DNA of 64,000 nucleotides from Pseudomonadota bacterium (GCA_021805825.1 JAJZEC010000004.1:48901-112900), one strand, 5' to 3'; positions 11,599 through 21,670 are shown, counted from the stretch's first letter. Numbers and translations: made by a program. Notes: a model not told the origin generated them from the sequence alone.

Positions 11599-12828
11599 AT
11601 GCAAACCCGCCTGTCACCCGAATTCGCCGATACCCCCGAAGGCCGCGAGGCGGAAGGGATCCTGCGTGCCTGCGTGCACTGCGGCTTCTGCACCGCGACC
11701 TGCCCGACCTACCAGCTGCTGGGCGACGAGCTCGACGGTCCGCGCGGCCGCATCTACCAGATCAAGCAGGTTCTCGAGGGGGCCGAGGCCACGCGCACGA
11801 CCCAGCTGCACCTGGATCGTTGCCTGACGTGCCGCTCCTGCGAGACGACCTGTCCCTCGGGGGTCGAGTACGGCCGGCTGCTCGAGATCGGCCGCCGTGT
11901 CGTCGACGCCCAGGTGCCGCGGCAGGCCGGCGATCGCCTCAAGCGCACGGCGCTCGAGCATGGGCTGCGCTCGCCGCTGTTCGGTCCGGCGCTGCGCATG
12001 GGCCGCAGCGTGCGCGGCCTGCTGCCCGAGGTGCTGCGTGACAAGCTGGCGCCACCGCACGATCCCGGAGCCTGGCCGACGCGCGAGCACGCGCGCAAGG
12101 TGCTGCTGCTTGCCGGTTGCGTGCAGCCGGCGATGGCGCCGAACATTTCCGCGGCCACCGCCCGGGTGCTCGATGCCCTCGGCGTGCAGCCGCTGGTGGC
12201 TCCCGCGGCGGGGTGTTGCGGGGCGGTCGCGCTGCACCTGGGGGATCATGCAACGGCGCTCGCCGACATGCGGCGCAGCATCGATGCGTGGTGGCCGTAC
12301 GTGGAGGGCGCGCAGGTCGAGGCGGTGGTGGTGGATGCCTCGGCCTGCGGTCTGATGGTGAAGGACTACGCGCGGGAGTTCGCCAACGACCCGGCCTATG
12401 CGGACAAGGCGCGGCGGATCGCCGCGTGCGCCCGCGATCCGGTGGAATTCCTCGGCGCACAGTCCGGCGCGCTGGCGCAGTTGCTGCGCAGCCGCCCCGC
12501 CGAGCGCCTGGCCTGGCATCCGCCATGCACCCTGCAGCATGGGCAGCGCCTGGGCGGGAAGGTCGAGGCGCTGATGCGCGAACTCGGGTTCGAGCTGCAA
12601 CTCCCCGCGGACAGCCATCTATGCTGCGGCTCGGCCGGCACCTACTCGGTGTTGCAGCCGCAGATCGCGGAGCAGTTGCGCGACAACAAGGTGGACAGGC
12701 TGCAGCAGCTGCAGCCGCAGCGCGTGCTGTCGGCCAACATCGGGTGCATACACCACCTGCAGGCCGGAACCGAGGTGCCGGTGCAGCACTGGCTGGAATT
12801 CCTCGACGAGGCGCTGCGCGGGGTCTGA
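11599..12828 (+). CDS. glcF: Glycolate oxidase iron-sulfur subunit GlcF
   Basis: Two 4Fe-4S motifs CVHCGFCTATCPTY and CLTCRSCETTCPSGVEYG; CCG domains. Confidence 0.95.
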   Translation: MQTRLSPEFADTPEGREAEGILRACVHCGFCTATCPTYQLLGDELDGPRGRIYQIKQVLEGAEATRTTQLHLDRCLTCRSCETTCPSGVEYGRLLEIGRRVVDAQVPRQAGDRLKRTALEHGLRSPLFGPALRMGRSVRGLLPEVLRDKLAPPHDPGAWPTREHARKVLLLAGCVQPAMAPNISAATARVLDALGVQPLVAPAAGCCGAVALHLGDHATALADMRRSIDAWWPYVEGAQVEAVVVDASACGLMVKDYAREFANDPAYADKARRIAACARDPVEFLGAQSGALAQLLRSRPAERLAWHPPCTLQHGQRLGGKVEALMRELGFELQLPADSHLCCGSAGTYSVLQPQIAEQLRDNKVDRLQQLQPQRVLSANIGCIHHLQAGTEVPVQHWLEFLDEALRGV

Positions 12829-12906
12829 AGCCGCGCAAGGCCGGCCGACGCCGGCAGGCGACAAAATTCTTCAGCCCTGGCGGGCACTTGGAGTCGCGCG
12901 CCGACA

Positions 12907-12930
12907 GCCTGTCGGGCATTCCCGACAGGC
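12907..12930. terminator. Perfect hairpin downstream of glcF
   Basis: GCCTGTCGGG-CATT-CCCGACAGGC, 10-bp perfect stem, 4-nt loop; no clear T tract. Confidence 0.5.
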
Positions 12931-13058
12931 GCGGGAATCAGCGCGCCACCGCCACGGGTGCGGACGCCGTGGCACGGCCCTTGCATGCTCCATGGCAGTC
13001 CGCGGGGCGCCACGCTTCGCGTTCGCCATCCATGGTCCATTCATGTAACCAGGAGTAA

Positions 13059-13262
13059 ATGATGCAATCGACGACGACCCAACGAATCGCCAAGGCTGCC
13101 GCCGCGGCTGGCTGCATGCTGTGGCTGGCCGGGGCGCTGCTGCCCGCGCCTGCGCTGGCCGACGAAGCTTCGAAGGCGCCGAGCTACCAGATGCCGTCGG
13201 ATTCACCTGAAGCGTCCGAGCAGGCTCAGCACGAAGAACTTTCCGACGAACAGGACGATTGA
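13059..13262 (+). CDS. Small exported acidic protein (signal peptide plus roughly 33-aa acidic tail), unknown function
   Basis: SD aggag upstream; MMQSTTTQRIAKAAAAAGCMLWLAGALLPAPALADEASKAPSYQMPSDSPEASEQAQHEELSDEQDD; ALA-DE signal-peptidase-like site. Confidence 0.7.
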   Translation: MMQSTTTQRIAKAAAAAGCMLWLAGALLPAPALADEASKAPSYQMPSDSPEASEQAQHEELSDEQDD

Positions 13263-13280
13263 TCGCCGTGCGATGGCAGC

Positions 13281-13316
13281 GCGCGCATCGGCGGGCATCG
13301 CGCCCGCCGTGCGCGC
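13281..13316. terminator. Bidirectional terminator-like hairpin between convergent genes
   Basis: GCGCGCAtCGGCGGGC-ATCGC-GCCCGCCGTGCGCGC, 15-bp stem with one bulged base, filling the gap between two convergent ORFs. Confidence 0.55.
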
Positions 13317-13883
13317 TCAGCGAGCGTGCGCGCCCTGCTGGGCGTCCAGGGTGCGGATCACCGCGTTTGTGATGTCGATGCGCGGGTTCACGTACACCGC
13401 GTTCTGGAACACGATCAGGCAGCCGTCCTGTCGCGCCACCTGATCGACCACCGCATTGGCCTTGGCCAGGATGGCGCTGACGTCGGCGTTGCGTTGCGCG
13501 TTGAGATCCTCGGCAAAGGCCTGCTGGTCGTCGCGGAACTGGCGTGTCAGGTCAGCCAGCTGCTGCTGCGCGGCCAGGCGCTGGTCGTCACTCATCACCA
13601 CGCTGTTGTCGAGCAGCTTGTTGCGCAGCGCATCGATGCGCTGCCCGAGTTGCGTCAGCTTGCGGCGTCGCGGCTCGAAGGTCTGCTGCAGGCGTTGCGA
13701 GGCAGCCTTGGCCATCGTGGAGTCATGCAGGATGCGCGCGGTGTCGACGAAGGCCACGCGCAGTTTCGGTGCCGCTGCGCTGGCCGATGCGCCCGCAGCC
13801 GTGGCAGCCAGCGCGGGGCCGGCGCCCAGCACCAGGTACAGCGCGGCGCAGGCCGCGTAGCGCAGGGGGCGAAACTCGGGCAT
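13317..13883 (-). CDS. OmpH/Skp-family periplasmic chaperone-like protein
   Basis: Signal peptide; KLRVAFVDTARILHDSTMAKAASQRLQQTFEPRRRKLTQL, coiled-coil, C-terminal VFQNAVYVNPRIDITNAVIRTLD. Confidence 0.85.
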   Translation of the reverse strand: MPEFRPLRYAACAALYLVLGAGPALAATAAGASASAAAPKLRVAFVDTARILHDSTMAKAASQRLQQTFEPRRRKLTQLGQRIDALRNKLLDNSVVMSDDQRLAAQQQLADLTRQFRDDQQAFAEDLNAQRNADVSAILAKANAVVDQVARQDGCLIVFQNAVYVNPRIDITNAVIRTLDAQQGAHAR

Positions 13884-13912
13884 GGTGATGGGGGCGGTGC
13901 GCGCCGGGCTGG

Positions 13913-14782
13913 TCAATGAGCTTGCGAGGCGGTCGGCGCGGGAGCCGCCGCATGCATGTGCAGCAGCAATTGTGCGCGCAACGCGCGCAGCTTGGCCTTG
14001 ACCAGGCGCTCGTTGGCCGGGCCGATGCGCATCAGGATCTTCTGGCCCGCCGAGGCGGCCTCCAGCCCCGGGTCTGCGTACTGATAGAGCACATGGGGCT
14101 GCACCAGCTGCAGCGCGGCTGCCGGCTCGGGAGCCTCCAGCAGGTTGTCGATCACCTGCAGCAGGCGCTGGTTGAAGGATCCGTGGGGGTAGCCGAGTTC
14201 GCGCCAGGCCTGCTGGAACAGGGGATAGAAGCGCAGGTACACGGCCACCAGCCGCTGCGGGTCGACCATGCGCACCATCGCCATGTAGGGCGCGTAGCGA
14301 GCGGAATTCGCCGGCGCCAGCACCAGGCTGCCGTCCTGGCGCTGCACCTGCAGGCTTCCCGGCGTCGGACGCACCGGCCATGCGCGTTGCGGAACCTGGG
14401 CGCGCGGCAGGTTGTCGATGGTTGCCACCAGGTGAATGATCAGATGATCGGCCACCCACCATTGGGCCAGCCTGGCCGGGCCGAGCAGTTCGCCCAGCGC
14501 ATCGGCGAAGGCGCGGTCGCTGTCGCGCAGCGCGGGCAGCGGCTGCGAGGCCGCCGGAACCTGCAGTTGCGCCGCCGGCTGTGAAGCCGGCGGGCTGACG
14601 CGTGCCGTGACGGTGGGCGTGGCCGGGGACGGCGAAGCTGCAGGCGCCTGGGTCGCTGGCGGGGGTTCGTGCAGTACGTAGCCGATCACGCGCTGCACGC
14701 TTTCCCAGTGCAGCAGGGCCAGCACGATGGCCGCCAGCAGAAGGATCAGGGCACCGACTTCCACACCGTCCAGACGTTTCAT
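13913..14782 (-). CDS. DUF3014 domain protein
   Basis: Single N-terminal TM helix, Pro/Ala linker, then DSDRAFADALGELLGPARLAQWWVADHLIIHLVATIDNLPRAQVPQRAWPVRP typical of DUF3014. Confidence 0.8.
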   Translation of the reverse strand: MKRLDGVEVGALILLLAAIVLALLHWESVQRVIGYVLHEPPPATQAPAASPSPATPTVTARVSPPASQPAAQLQVPAASQPLPALRDSDRAFADALGELLGPARLAQWWVADHLIIHLVATIDNLPRAQVPQRAWPVRPTPGSLQVQRQDGSLVLAPANSARYAPYMAMVRMVDPQRLVAVYLRFYPLFQQAWRELGYPHGSFNQRLLQVIDNLLEAPEPAAALQLVQPHVLYQYADPGLEAASAGQKILMRIGPANERLVKAKLRALRAQLLLHMHAAAPAPTASQAH

Positions 14783-14905
14783 CGCTGCTTCCTCGTGCGT
14801 GCGCTCAGGGCCGGGATGCGCCCGGCCCGCCCCCCGCGGCCCGTCGCAGGCGCAATGATCGCAGATCCTGCCTTCCCCTCCGCGGCGTCCGGGGCACCGG
14901 AGGGC

Positions 14906-16297
14906 TCAAGCCGCCTTGTGGTGTGCGCCGGCGCCGAAGTAGTTCTTCTCGGCCAGTGCCTCGTACAGCGGAGGAGTGAACAGGTTGGAGATCCGGGTCG
15001 CCACCAGCGCCACCGCCATCATCGGAATCACCATGCCGGTGCCATTGGTCATTTCCATCACGATGACGAAGGAGGTCAGCGGCGACTGGGTGACCGCGGC
15101 CAGGTAGCCGGCCATGCACAGCGCGATCAGCGCCGGCATCGGTGCCCAGCCGAACACCATGTGCACCCATTGGGCCAGGCCGGCACCGATCGACAGCGAA
15201 GGCGAGAACAGCCCACCGGGCATGCCGCTCATGTAGCTGATGACCATCGCCGCCCATTTGGTCACCGCGTAGAAGGGGCTGACGGTGTTCTGGCCGTCCA
15301 GCAGGTGGCGGGCCTGGTCGTAGCCGCTGCCCCAGGTCTGGCCATGCGTGAACACGCCGAGCGCGGCGACCGCCAGGCCGATCGCCAGTCCGTAGAGCAG
15401 CGGCTTGTGCGCGCGCCACTGCTGCAGCGGCCTGGGCATCCAGACTTCCCAGCGCAGCAGCGCCCAGTTGAACGCCGCCCCGGTCAGTCCGCACAGCAGG
15501 GCGATCACCACCACCGGGACGGCAAACTGCAGATGGAAGTTCTGCGGGACGTTGATCTGCCCGAAGTACAGGTAGTTGCCAGCGAGTGCCATCGAGGTCA
15601 GGCCCGAGAACACCACCGCGGTGATCATGACCCCGTTGGTGCGGCTCTCGAAGTCGCGCGCCAGTTCCTCGATGGCGAAGATCACCCCGGCCAGCGGGGT
15701 GTTGAAGGCTCCCGACAGCCCCGCGGCCGCGCCGGCGAGCAGCAGGGCGCGCTCCAGGCGCTTGCCCTGGTGCGGATAGAAACGACGTGTCTCGGCCATC
15801 ACCGCCGCGCCCAGGTGCACCGTCGGGCCCTCGCGCCCGATGGTCAGGCCGCCGAGGAATCCGATCAGCGACACCACCAGCTTGCCCACGATCACCCGCA
15901 GTCCGAACAGCCTGCGCATCAGCGTTTCGTCGGGGGGCGCATGCAGTGCCGCGATGACCTGCGGAATCCCGCTTCCCTCGCTGCCCGAGAACCATCTGCG
16001 GGTCATGTACACCGCCAGCATGGTCATGAAGGGGGTGATCAGGAAGGCCAGCCAGGTGCGGCCGGCGATCCAGTGCAGGAAGATCTCGTAGGCGTCGTTG
16101 CTCCACTGGGCGTACAGCACCGCCAGCAGGCCGACGAGCAGCGCGCCGCCCCACGGCAGGCCGTACTGCAGGAACAGGCGGCGGCCGCGCGCACGACCGG
16201 TGCGGGTCAGGCTGCGCAATGCCGAGGAGCGGCCGCTGCGCGGGGGCTGCGCGGTCTCTCCCGGTGCGGGCGGAGGGCTTTGGCTCGGATCGGACAC
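14906..16297 (-). CDS. ClC-family chloride channel / H+-Cl- antiporter
   Basis: GREGPTVHLGAAV, GAFNTPLAGVIFAIEEL, GGLFSPSLSIGAG selectivity-filter motifs; multi-TM. Confidence 0.92.
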   Translation of the reverse strand: MSDPSQSPPPAPGETAQPPRSGRSSALRSLTRTGRARGRRLFLQYGLPWGGALLVGLLAVLYAQWSNDAYEIFLHWIAGRTWLAFLITPFMTMLAVYMTRRWFSGSEGSGIPQVIAALHAPPDETLMRRLFGLRVIVGKLVVSLIGFLGGLTIGREGPTVHLGAAVMAETRRFYPHQGKRLERALLLAGAAAGLSGAFNTPLAGVIFAIEELARDFESRTNGVMITAVVFSGLTSMALAGNYLYFGQINVPQNFHLQFAVPVVVIALLCGLTGAAFNWALLRWEVWMPRPLQQWRAHKPLLYGLAIGLAVAALGVFTHGQTWGSGYDQARHLLDGQNTVSPFYAVTKWAAMVISYMSGMPGGLFSPSLSIGAGLAQWVHMVFGWAPMPALIALCMAGYLAAVTQSPLTSFVIVMEMTNGTGMVIPMMAVALVATRISNLFTPPLYEALAEKNYFGAGAHHKAA

Positions 16298-16407
16298 TTG
16301 GGGACAGGCGGCCGCGCAGGCGCGCCTGGTTGGAAGAAGGGTTCAGCTGCGCCGTGGGCGAGGCCGGCGCCCGCCGGCGCACATGTTAGCGGGATGCCGG
16401 GACGGAT

Positions 16408-17634
16408 TCAGTGGGCGCGGCGTGGCGGCTGCTGCACGAACCAGGCCACCACCAGCCACACCGAGCACAGCAGCCCGCAGGCGAGAAACACGCCCTCGGC
16501 CGACCACAGCTTGGCCAGCAGACCGCCGAGGGCTCCGCCGGCGAACAGGCCGAGAGACTGCGCGGTGTTGTACACCCCCATGGCCAGACCCTTGCGTGCC
16601 GCAGGGGCCAGGCGCGAGACCAGCGAGGGCAGCAAGGCCTCCATGAGGTTGAAGGACACGAAGAACAGGAACAGTTCGGCGATCAGCGGCACCTCGCTGC
16701 GGTAGCCGAAAGCCATCGCGAACATGCTCAGCGCCATCAGCGCCACTCCGCTGCGCAGCACTGCGCGCATGTGGCCGCGGCTTTCGGCCCAGATGATGCC
16801 CGGCACCGCCAGCGCGAAGGAGCCGACGGTCACAGGCAGGTAGACCATCCAGTGGTGGCGCAGGGGGATGCCGGCGTGCTGCACCAGCGCGACCGGGACG
16901 ACCACGAACATCGCGACCTGGGCGAAGTTCACGACGAAGATGCTGAAGTGCAAGCGCAGGAGCGCCGGCGTCAGCACCGAGGGCACCGGCTGTCCGGGGC
17001 CGACTTCCTCCGCAGGCGCGCTCATCGGCACGTCGGGCACCACCCACCGGATCACCGCGATGGCCACCAGCGCGAGCAGTCCGGTGAGGACGAACATGCC
17101 CGGTACCCCGATCCAGTGGTACAGCACCGGGCCGGCGATCAGCGAGGCCAGGAAGCTCATGCCGATGGTCATGCCGACCATCGCCATCGCCTTGGTGCGG
17201 TTGTGGTCGCGGGTGGAGTCGGCGATCATCGCCGAGATCGCCGCCGAGATCGCCCCCGCGCCCTGGATCGCGCGTCCGAGGATGATGCCGTCGATGCTGT
17301 GCGCGACGCCGGCGAGGAAGGAGCCGACGGCGAAGATCAGCATGCCCAGCATCATCACCGGCTTGCGGCCGAAGCGATCGCTGGCGATGCCGAAGGGGAT
17401 CTGCAGCGCGGCCTGCGTCAGGCCGTAGATGCCCAGCGCCAGCCCGACCAGCAGCCGATCCTGCCCGCCGGGCAGTTCGCGGGCGTAGATCGCGAACACC
17501 GGGAGGATGAGGAACAGCCCCAGCATGCGCAGGCCGTAGATCGACGCCAGGGTCATGCTCGAGCGCCGCTCCTGGGCGTTCATGGCCTGGCGTCGCGGTC
17601 CGGAGGCGGGGTGGGTGGTTGAGGTATCGGTCAT
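16408..17634 (-). CDS. MFS transporter
   Basis: GIASDRFGRKPVMMLGMLIFAVGSFLAGVAHSIDGIILGRAIQGAGAISAA; 12-TM pattern. Confidence 0.92.
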   Translation of the reverse strand: MTDTSTTHPASGPRRQAMNAQERRSSMTLASIYGLRMLGLFLILPVFAIYARELPGGQDRLLVGLALGIYGLTQAALQIPFGIASDRFGRKPVMMLGMLIFAVGSFLAGVAHSIDGIILGRAIQGAGAISAAISAMIADSTRDHNRTKAMAMVGMTIGMSFLASLIAGPVLYHWIGVPGMFVLTGLLALVAIAVIRWVVPDVPMSAPAEEVGPGQPVPSVLTPALLRLHFSIFVVNFAQVAMFVVVPVALVQHAGIPLRHHWMVYLPVTVGSFALAVPGIIWAESRGHMRAVLRSGVALMALSMFAMAFGYRSEVPLIAELFLFFVSFNLMEALLPSLVSRLAPAARKGLAMGVYNTAQSLGLFAGGALGGLLAKLWSAEGVFLACGLLCSVWLVVAWFVQQPPRRAH

Positions 17635-17778
17635 CGCAGGAATCTTCGTCGCGCGCCGCCGGCGGCCGTGCAGCCGCCACGGCACCCCAGTCCAAAACAC
17701 TCCATTGTCGTCCGATTCCACGTATCCTTCTGCAACCGCAATTCCGGGCCCGGGGCGCCCGCCGCACGCCGCGCCCCT

Positions 17779-20379
17779 TCAGCGTGCATGAGGGTGCAGG
17801 CGCTGGCGCAGCAGGTCGAGGAATCGCCGGTGGCCCGGCGACGCGTGCGCGAGCCTGCGGTAGACCGCGCGCTTGGCCGCGTCGGTGAGCAGCGACCACA
17901 GCAGCGCATAGCCCCAGACGAAGGCGATGTCGAGCCAGCCGATCGGTGCCACCAACCCCAGCCCCCAGGCGCACAGCAGCGTGGCCGCGGCCTTGGTCAG
18001 CAGCGTCGACCACAGCATCACCGGCGCCGGGTAGGGCCTGGACCAGAAGGCGCCCCGACTGCGCGAGACGAACAGGGTCAGGTGCCCGGCGACCGCCATC
18101 TTCAGGAACACATAGGTCTGCACCTGGGGCAGGGGCAGGTGCAACCAGTCCAGCGCCAGGTAGAGCATCAGGAAGCTGCCGACGGTGCCGCTCAGGCCCA
18201 TCACGGTGGACACCGTCAGCACCCGGCGCATGTCCCAGCGCACCGGATCCGGGTCGACCGCGGTGCGGTCGTAGGCGATGCTCATGATCGGCAGGTCGTT
18301 GAGGAAGGCCAGCAGGATGATCATCACCGCGGTGATCGGGTAGAAGCCGTAGAGCAGCATCGCCAGCACGACGAACACCATGATGCGGATGGTCTCGGTG
18401 ATGCGGTAGATGGCGTAGCTGTTCATGCGCTCGAAGATCCGTCGCGCCTGTTCCACCGCCTGCACGATGGTCGACAGGCCCGGCGCGGTCAGTACCAGCG
18501 CGGCCGCGGCCCGCGCGGCGTCGGTCGCTCCCGAGACCGCCACGCCGACGTCGGCCTGCTTGAGCGCGGGGGCGTCGTTGACCCCGTCGCCGGTCATCGC
18601 GACGCGGTGGCCTGCGTCCTGCAACGCGCGCACGATCCGGTACTTGTGCTCGGGAAAGACCTGGGCGAAGCCGTCGGCGTTGGCGATGCGCGCAGCCAGA
18701 TCGTCGGCGTCCGGCGCCTGCGCGCCGAACACCTCGTCGGCAGCCAGGATGTTGCGTCCGATGCCGATGCGCCCGGCGATCTCGCGGGCGATCGCCAGGT
18801 TGTCGCCGGTGATCATCTTCACCTGCAGCCCATGCGCGCGGGCCTCGGCGATGGTGCGTGCGGAATCCTCGCGCGGCGGGTCGAGCAGCGCCAGCAGACC
18901 GTCGAGGCCCCAGGCGGCAGCGCCCTGGCGACTGGCCACGGCCAGAGTGCGCATGCCGCGGCGTGCCTGATCCTCGATCCACTGCGCCGCGGCGGCGCGC
19001 TCCTGCGGCTCGAGGGCGCACAGATCGAACAGAACCTGGGGAGCCCCCTTGCTGACCAGCAGCGTGCCACCCTGCGCGTCCTGCCATGTCGCCTCGCTGC
19101 GCTTGCCGACCGGGTCGAAGGGCCTGTAGCGGCTGCGGCTCCACCCCGCGGGCGCCTGCGGTCGCGCAGCCTCGATGGCCTCGTCGATGGGGTCGCCGTC
19201 GCCTGCCTGGCTGGCCAGCGCAGCATGCAACTGCAGCGTGGGCAGGTCGGCCGCCCGCAGCAGCAGGGACTCGCCCAGGCTCAGGCGGTTGAGCGTGAGG
19301 GTGCCGGTCTTGTCCGAGCACAGCATGTCGACCGCGGCCATTTCCTCGATGGCTTCCAGGCGGGAGACGATGGCCTTTTCCTTCGCCAGCGCCAGCGCGC
19401 CCAGCGCCATGGTCACCGACAGCACCGCAGGCATGGCCACCGGGATCGAGGCCACGGTCAGGATGAGGGCGAACTGCAGCAGTTCGACCCACGGCATGCC
19501 GCGTTGCAGTTCGACGAGCACCAGCAGCACCGCCAGCGCGATGCTGAGACCGATCAGGTAGTCGCCGATCTCCAGCACCGCGCGCTGGAAGTGCGAGACC
19601 GCGCCGGCCTTGCGCACCAGTTCGGCGGTACGTCCGAGGTAGGTGCGCGTTCCGGTCTGCCAGACCACCGCGCTCATCTCCCCGCGCCGTACCGTCGAGC
19701 CCGCGTACACGGGCTGGGTGCTGCCGCGCTGCACCGGCAGCGACTCCCCGGTCAGCGCGGACTGGTCGACGTCGAGCCCGTCCCCGTCGAGCAAGCGCAG
19801 ATCGGCGGGAACGACGTCACCCAGGCGCAGGCGCACGATGTCGCCGGGCACCAGGGTCGCCGCATCGATGCTGTCCCAGGCGCCGTCGCGCAGCGCGCGG
19901 CAGCGCGGCGCGAGTTGCTTGCGCAGCGCGTCCAGCGCGTTGGAGGCCTTGGCTTCCTGCCAGAAGCCGATTCCGGCATTGAACACCAGCAGCGCCACGA
20001 TGATCGCCAGATCCGCCCAATGCCGCACCAGGGCCGAGAGCAGGGCCGCGGCTTCGATCATCCAGGGGATCGGCCCCCAGAAATGGCGCAGCAGCTTGCG
20101 CAGTCCGCTGCGCCGGGCCTGGGGCAGGGCGTTCGCCCCGTACTGCTCCAGCCTGCGGCGGGCCTCCTCGCCGCGCAGGCCGCCACGCTCGGTGTGCAGC
20201 GACTGCAACCACTGCTCGGCGCTTCGCGAGTCCGCTTCGTCGCCCGCGATGCCCGTGGCGCTCGCAGCGAGCGTGGGCGGAGGCTTCGGGGAGGTGCCCG
20301 AGGAGACGGGGGGGGAGGCGGGCGGGGAGACGGGCGGGGAGACGGGCGGGGAGACGGGCGGGGGAGCGTGCGGTGCCAT
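17779..20379 (-). CDS. Plasma-membrane H+-translocating P-type ATPase (type IIIA-like)
   Basis: Phosphorylation motif CSDKTGTLTLN, TGES, MTGDGVNDAPALK, FWGPIPWMIEAAALLSALVRHWAD typical of PMA1-type ATPases. Confidence 0.92.
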   Translation of the reverse strand: MAPHAPPPVSPPVSPPVSPPASPPVSSGTSPKPPPTLAASATGIAGDEADSRSAEQWLQSLHTERGGLRGEEARRRLEQYGANALPQARRSGLRKLLRHFWGPIPWMIEAAALLSALVRHWADLAIIVALLVFNAGIGFWQEAKASNALDALRKQLAPRCRALRDGAWDSIDAATLVPGDIVRLRLGDVVPADLRLLDGDGLDVDQSALTGESLPVQRGSTQPVYAGSTVRRGEMSAVVWQTGTRTYLGRTAELVRKAGAVSHFQRAVLEIGDYLIGLSIALAVLLVLVELQRGMPWVELLQFALILTVASIPVAMPAVLSVTMALGALALAKEKAIVSRLEAIEEMAAVDMLCSDKTGTLTLNRLSLGESLLLRAADLPTLQLHAALASQAGDGDPIDEAIEAARPQAPAGWSRSRYRPFDPVGKRSEATWQDAQGGTLLVSKGAPQVLFDLCALEPQERAAAAQWIEDQARRGMRTLAVASRQGAAAWGLDGLLALLDPPREDSARTIAEARAHGLQVKMITGDNLAIAREIAGRIGIGRNILAADEVFGAQAPDADDLAARIANADGFAQVFPEHKYRIVRALQDAGHRVAMTGDGVNDAPALKQADVGVAVSGATDAARAAAALVLTAPGLSTIVQAVEQARRIFERMNSYAIYRITETIRIMVFVVLAMLLYGFYPITAVMIILLAFLNDLPIMSIAYDRTAVDPDPVRWDMRRVLTVSTVMGLSGTVGSFLMLYLALDWLHLPLPQVQTYVFLKMAVAGHLTLFVSRSRGAFWSRPYPAPVMLWSTLLTKAAATLLCAWGLGLVAPIGWLDIAFVWGYALLWSLLTDAAKRAVYRRLAHASPGHRRFLDLLRQRLHPHAR
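20300..20365. repeat. 12-bp tandem repeat (ggggagacgggc) inside the ATPase 5' coding region
   Basis: Three perfect units at 20324-20335, 20336-20347, 20348-20359 plus degenerate flanking copies; encodes PPVSPPVSPPVSPPASPPVSS. Confidence 0.9.
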
Positions 20380-20585
20380 GGTTGCGGCGGTTCGGCAGGG
20401 GATCGCGCCGCGGCGCGCGGCAGGCGTGCCGGCACATCCCCGCCGGCGCATGTCGGCCGGCCATGCCGTATGCTGCAGCCTAGCCCGCTGCGGCGGCACC
20501 GGCGCACAGCCATCGCGGCAAGCCTTGTGCTGGCGCAAGGGAGCGTGCATCGGCGCCCCGAGCGGCCTGATCCGATCCCCGCAGG

Positions 20586-21344
20586 ATGTCGATGCCCCCG
20601 TCCCCCTCTCCAGCCACCACCTTGGCATGCCGAGGCCCGCTGCTGCGCGGCGCGCTCGACACCATGCCGCTGCTGCTCGGCGCGGCGCCTTTCGGTCTGA
20701 TCTTCGGCGCCATGGCCGGGCCCGTCGGGCTGTCCCCGACCGCGGCGCTGGGAATGTCGGCGCTGGTGTTCGCCGGTTCTGCGCAGTTCATCGCGCTGAC
20801 GCTGCTGGCCACCAAGACCGCCGCCGCGGTCATCATCGTCACCACCTTGGTGGTCAACCTGCGCCACCTGCTGTACGCCGCTTCGCTGTTGCCGCTGGTG
20901 ACCGCCTTGCCTCTGCGCTGGCGTGCCGCACTGGGCTTCTGGCTCACCGACGAAACCTTCGCGGTCGTGTACCGCGGCTGGAAGGCGCAGCCCCCCGGGC
21001 AGCAGGCGGGCATGCGCTGGTACTTCCTCGGCTCCTGCGTGGCGATGTACCTGAACTGGCTGGCATGGACCGCGCTCGGCGTCTGGGCCGGGCATGGATG
21101 GCCCTGGCTGGGCCGCTGGGGCCTGGAGTTCGCGATGGTCGCCACCTTCACCGCGATGGTCGCGCCGATGCTGCGGCGGCGCCCGGCGCTGGCGGCGGCG
21201 GCCGCCGCGGCCGCGCTGGCGCTGCTCGGACGCGATCTGCCGTACAAGCTGGGCTTGATGCTGGCGGCCGCCGGCGGCGTGGTCGCCGGCGTCGTAGCCG
21301 AGGAATCGCTGGCTGCGGCTGGCGCTGCCCCGGAGGCTACGTGA
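20586..21344 (+). CDS. azlC: AzlC-family branched-chain amino acid permease, large subunit
   Basis: GALDTMPLLLGAAPFGLIFGAMAGPVGLSPTAALGMSALVFAGSAQFIAL. Confidence 0.92.
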   Translation: MSMPPSPSPATTLACRGPLLRGALDTMPLLLGAAPFGLIFGAMAGPVGLSPTAALGMSALVFAGSAQFIALTLLATKTAAAVIIVTTLVVNLRHLLYAASLLPLVTALPLRWRAALGFWLTDETFAVVYRGWKAQPPGQQAGMRWYFLGSCVAMYLNWLAWTALGVWAGHGWPWLGRWGLEFAMVATFTAMVAPMLRRRPALAAAAAAAALALLGRDLPYKLGLMLAAAGGVVAGVVAEESLAAAGAAPEAT

Positions 21345-21670
21345 GCGACTCCAGCGTGTGGCTGACGATCGCGGGCATGGCCCTGGTCACCTTCGGTGTG
21401 CGCTTCGCGCTGTTCGCTCTGGGCGATCGCGTGCGCTTCGCACCCCGGCTTCGTCGCGCGCTCGACTATGTGCCGGTGGCGGTGCTGACCGCGATCATCG
21501 TGCCGCTGGTGCTGCTGCCCGATGGCAGGCACTGGGAGCTGAACTGGCGCAATCCCTGGCTGGCCGGCACCCTGGCCAGCGCGGTGCTGGCGCTGCGCAG
21601 CCGGCAACTGCTGGCGGCCATCGGCGGCGGCATGCTCGTGTACCTGGGCTGGCGCTGGTGGCTTTCGTAG
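21341..21670 (+). CDS. azlD: AzlD-family protein (GTG start overlapping azlC stop)
   Basis: SDSSVWLTIAGMALVTFGVRFALFALGDRVRFAPRLRRALDYVPVAVLTAIIVP; GTGA overlap at 21341-21344. Confidence 0.88.
   Translation: MSDSSVWLTIAGMALVTFGVRFALFALGDRVRFAPRLRRALDYVPVAVLTAIIVPLVLLPDGRHWELNWRNPWLAGTLASAVLALRSRQLLAAIGGGMLVYLGWRWWLS

Noticed and set aside
16343-19492. 1049-aa minus-strand ORF across the MFS and ATPase genes
   Set aside because: Out-of-frame reading of two well-supported genes; Arg/Ala/Gly-rich noise.
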